Part shown: piece by piece, positions 35,841 through 36,028 of the stretch
Numbering within the stretch: the stretch's first letter is position 1
Layout: each line of letters begins with the position of its first letter
Source: a bacterium
GTDB taxonomy: Bacteria > Actinomycetota > Acidimicrobiia > Spongiisociales > ZC4RG35
Length of the DNA: 36,028 nt
Direction of reading: 5' to 3'
NCBI GenBank assembly: GCA_028824015.1
Contig: JAPPFC010000021.1
Span: forward strand, 1 to 36,028
Notes under the pieces: generated by a model
Seen by the model: only the letters and a program-made list of their open reading frames with translations
Told to the model about the DNA's origin: nothing
The model's database searches: none
Program-made: the position numbers and the translations under genes

Positions 35841-36028
35841 ATGAGACTACGTGCAAATGTCCTTATGGCCGGACTCCTCATATTGGGGTTGGTAGCGGCG
35901 GCCTGCGGTGAGGAAGAGGAAGTTACCACCACAACCGCCGCTCCGGCGGCGGAGGCGCCCGAGACTACCGCCGCGCCGGAGGATCCGATTGTGGTGGGGG
36001 TTCCGGCGCTTATCGCCACCCACCCGTT
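35841..36028 (+). CDS. Solute-binding lipoprotein of an uptake system, N-terminal part
   Basis: The frame runs off the right edge after 62 codons. The start ATG has GGAG eight bases upstream. The N-terminus is a lipoprotein signal peptide: MRLRANV, a hydrophobic core (LMAGLLILGLV) and the lipobox-like VAAAC with the lipidated Cys at about residue 22. A flexible Glu-, Thr-, Ala- and Pro-rich tether follows, then DPIVVGVPALIATHP, the beginning of a periplasmic-binding-protein fold. This is typical of actinobacterial ABC transporter binding proteins. Its place beside the oxidoreductases suggests that it captures the cluster's substrate. The transporter type is not visible. Confidence 0.8.
   Translation, partial: MRLRANVLMAGLLILGLVAAACGEEEEVTTTTAAPAAEAPETTAAPEDPIVVGVPALIATHP

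Noticed and set aside
24568..36028. An integrated element with attachment site at tRNA-Ala
   Set aside because: No second copy of the tRNA 3' end and no integrase, transposase or phage gene was found in the window, so only the positional hint is reported.

Overview
The window is a high-GC chromosomal segment from an actinobacterium. The gene order tig-clpP-clpX-valS-folC-ndk-mreBCD-mrdA-rodA-rne-rplU-rpmA-obgE-proB-nadD-rsfS is the conserved actinobacterial backbone. A single clpP, a MoxR/CoxE pair and two tandem gap genes inserted between proB and nadD make me favour a deep lineage such as Acidimicrobiia. That placement is inference, not proof.

Layout. Positions 1-51 are the 3' part of tRNA-His. 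Positions 94-7381 hold protein folding and turnover (trigger factor, ClpP, ClpX), valyl-tRNA synthetase and folylpolyglutamate synthase. tRNA-Thr(CGT) lies at 7427-7500, 19 nt before ndk. Positions 7964-13601 are the rod-shape and elongation module MreB-MreC-MreD-PBP2-RodA, with overlapping start and stop codons. Positions 13844-18414 carry RNase E/G, ribosomal proteins L21 and L27, the ribosome-assembly GTPase Obg and glutamate 5-kinase. Positions 18520-20856 encode a MoxR-type AAA+ ATPase and a CoxE-type VWA protein. On the minus strand at 20825-22842 is a coupled pair of GAPDH genes; the promoter-proximal one has lost its catalytic cysteine. A degenerate M23 (LytM) protein, nadD, rsfS and tRNA-Ala(GGC) follow.

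Downstream of tRNA-Ala (24717 to the right edge) the content changes to a catabolic cluster for a cyclitol or sugar-acid-like compound. It contains two TIM-barrel isomerase/dehydratase proteins (one IolE-like), a D-2-hydroxyacid dehydrogenase, an aldehyde dehydrogenase, a divergent IolD-like ThDP enzyme, a FadR-type GntR regulator, an SDR oxidoreductase, a small ABM-domain protein, two Gfo/Idh/MocA oxidoreductases and the start of a solute-binding lipoprotein. Inferred logic: the lipoprotein and an unseen ABC transporter import the substrate, Gfo/Idh/MocA or SDR enzymes oxidise a ring hydroxyl, the IolE-like protein dehydrates, the IolD-like enzyme opens the ring, and the aldehyde and hydroxyacid dehydrogenases process the open-chain product. 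No iolB, iolC or iolJ is present in the window, so this is either a split inositol pathway or a variant one.

The points most worth a second look are the cysteine-less GAPDH paralogue, the non-canonical composition of the IolD/IolE cluster with a GDG-to-GEG change in IolD, the apparent absence of a canonical start codon at the conserved N-termini of the MoxR gene and of rsfS, a probable leaderless promoter at the SDR gene, and several palindromes in the catabolic promoters.
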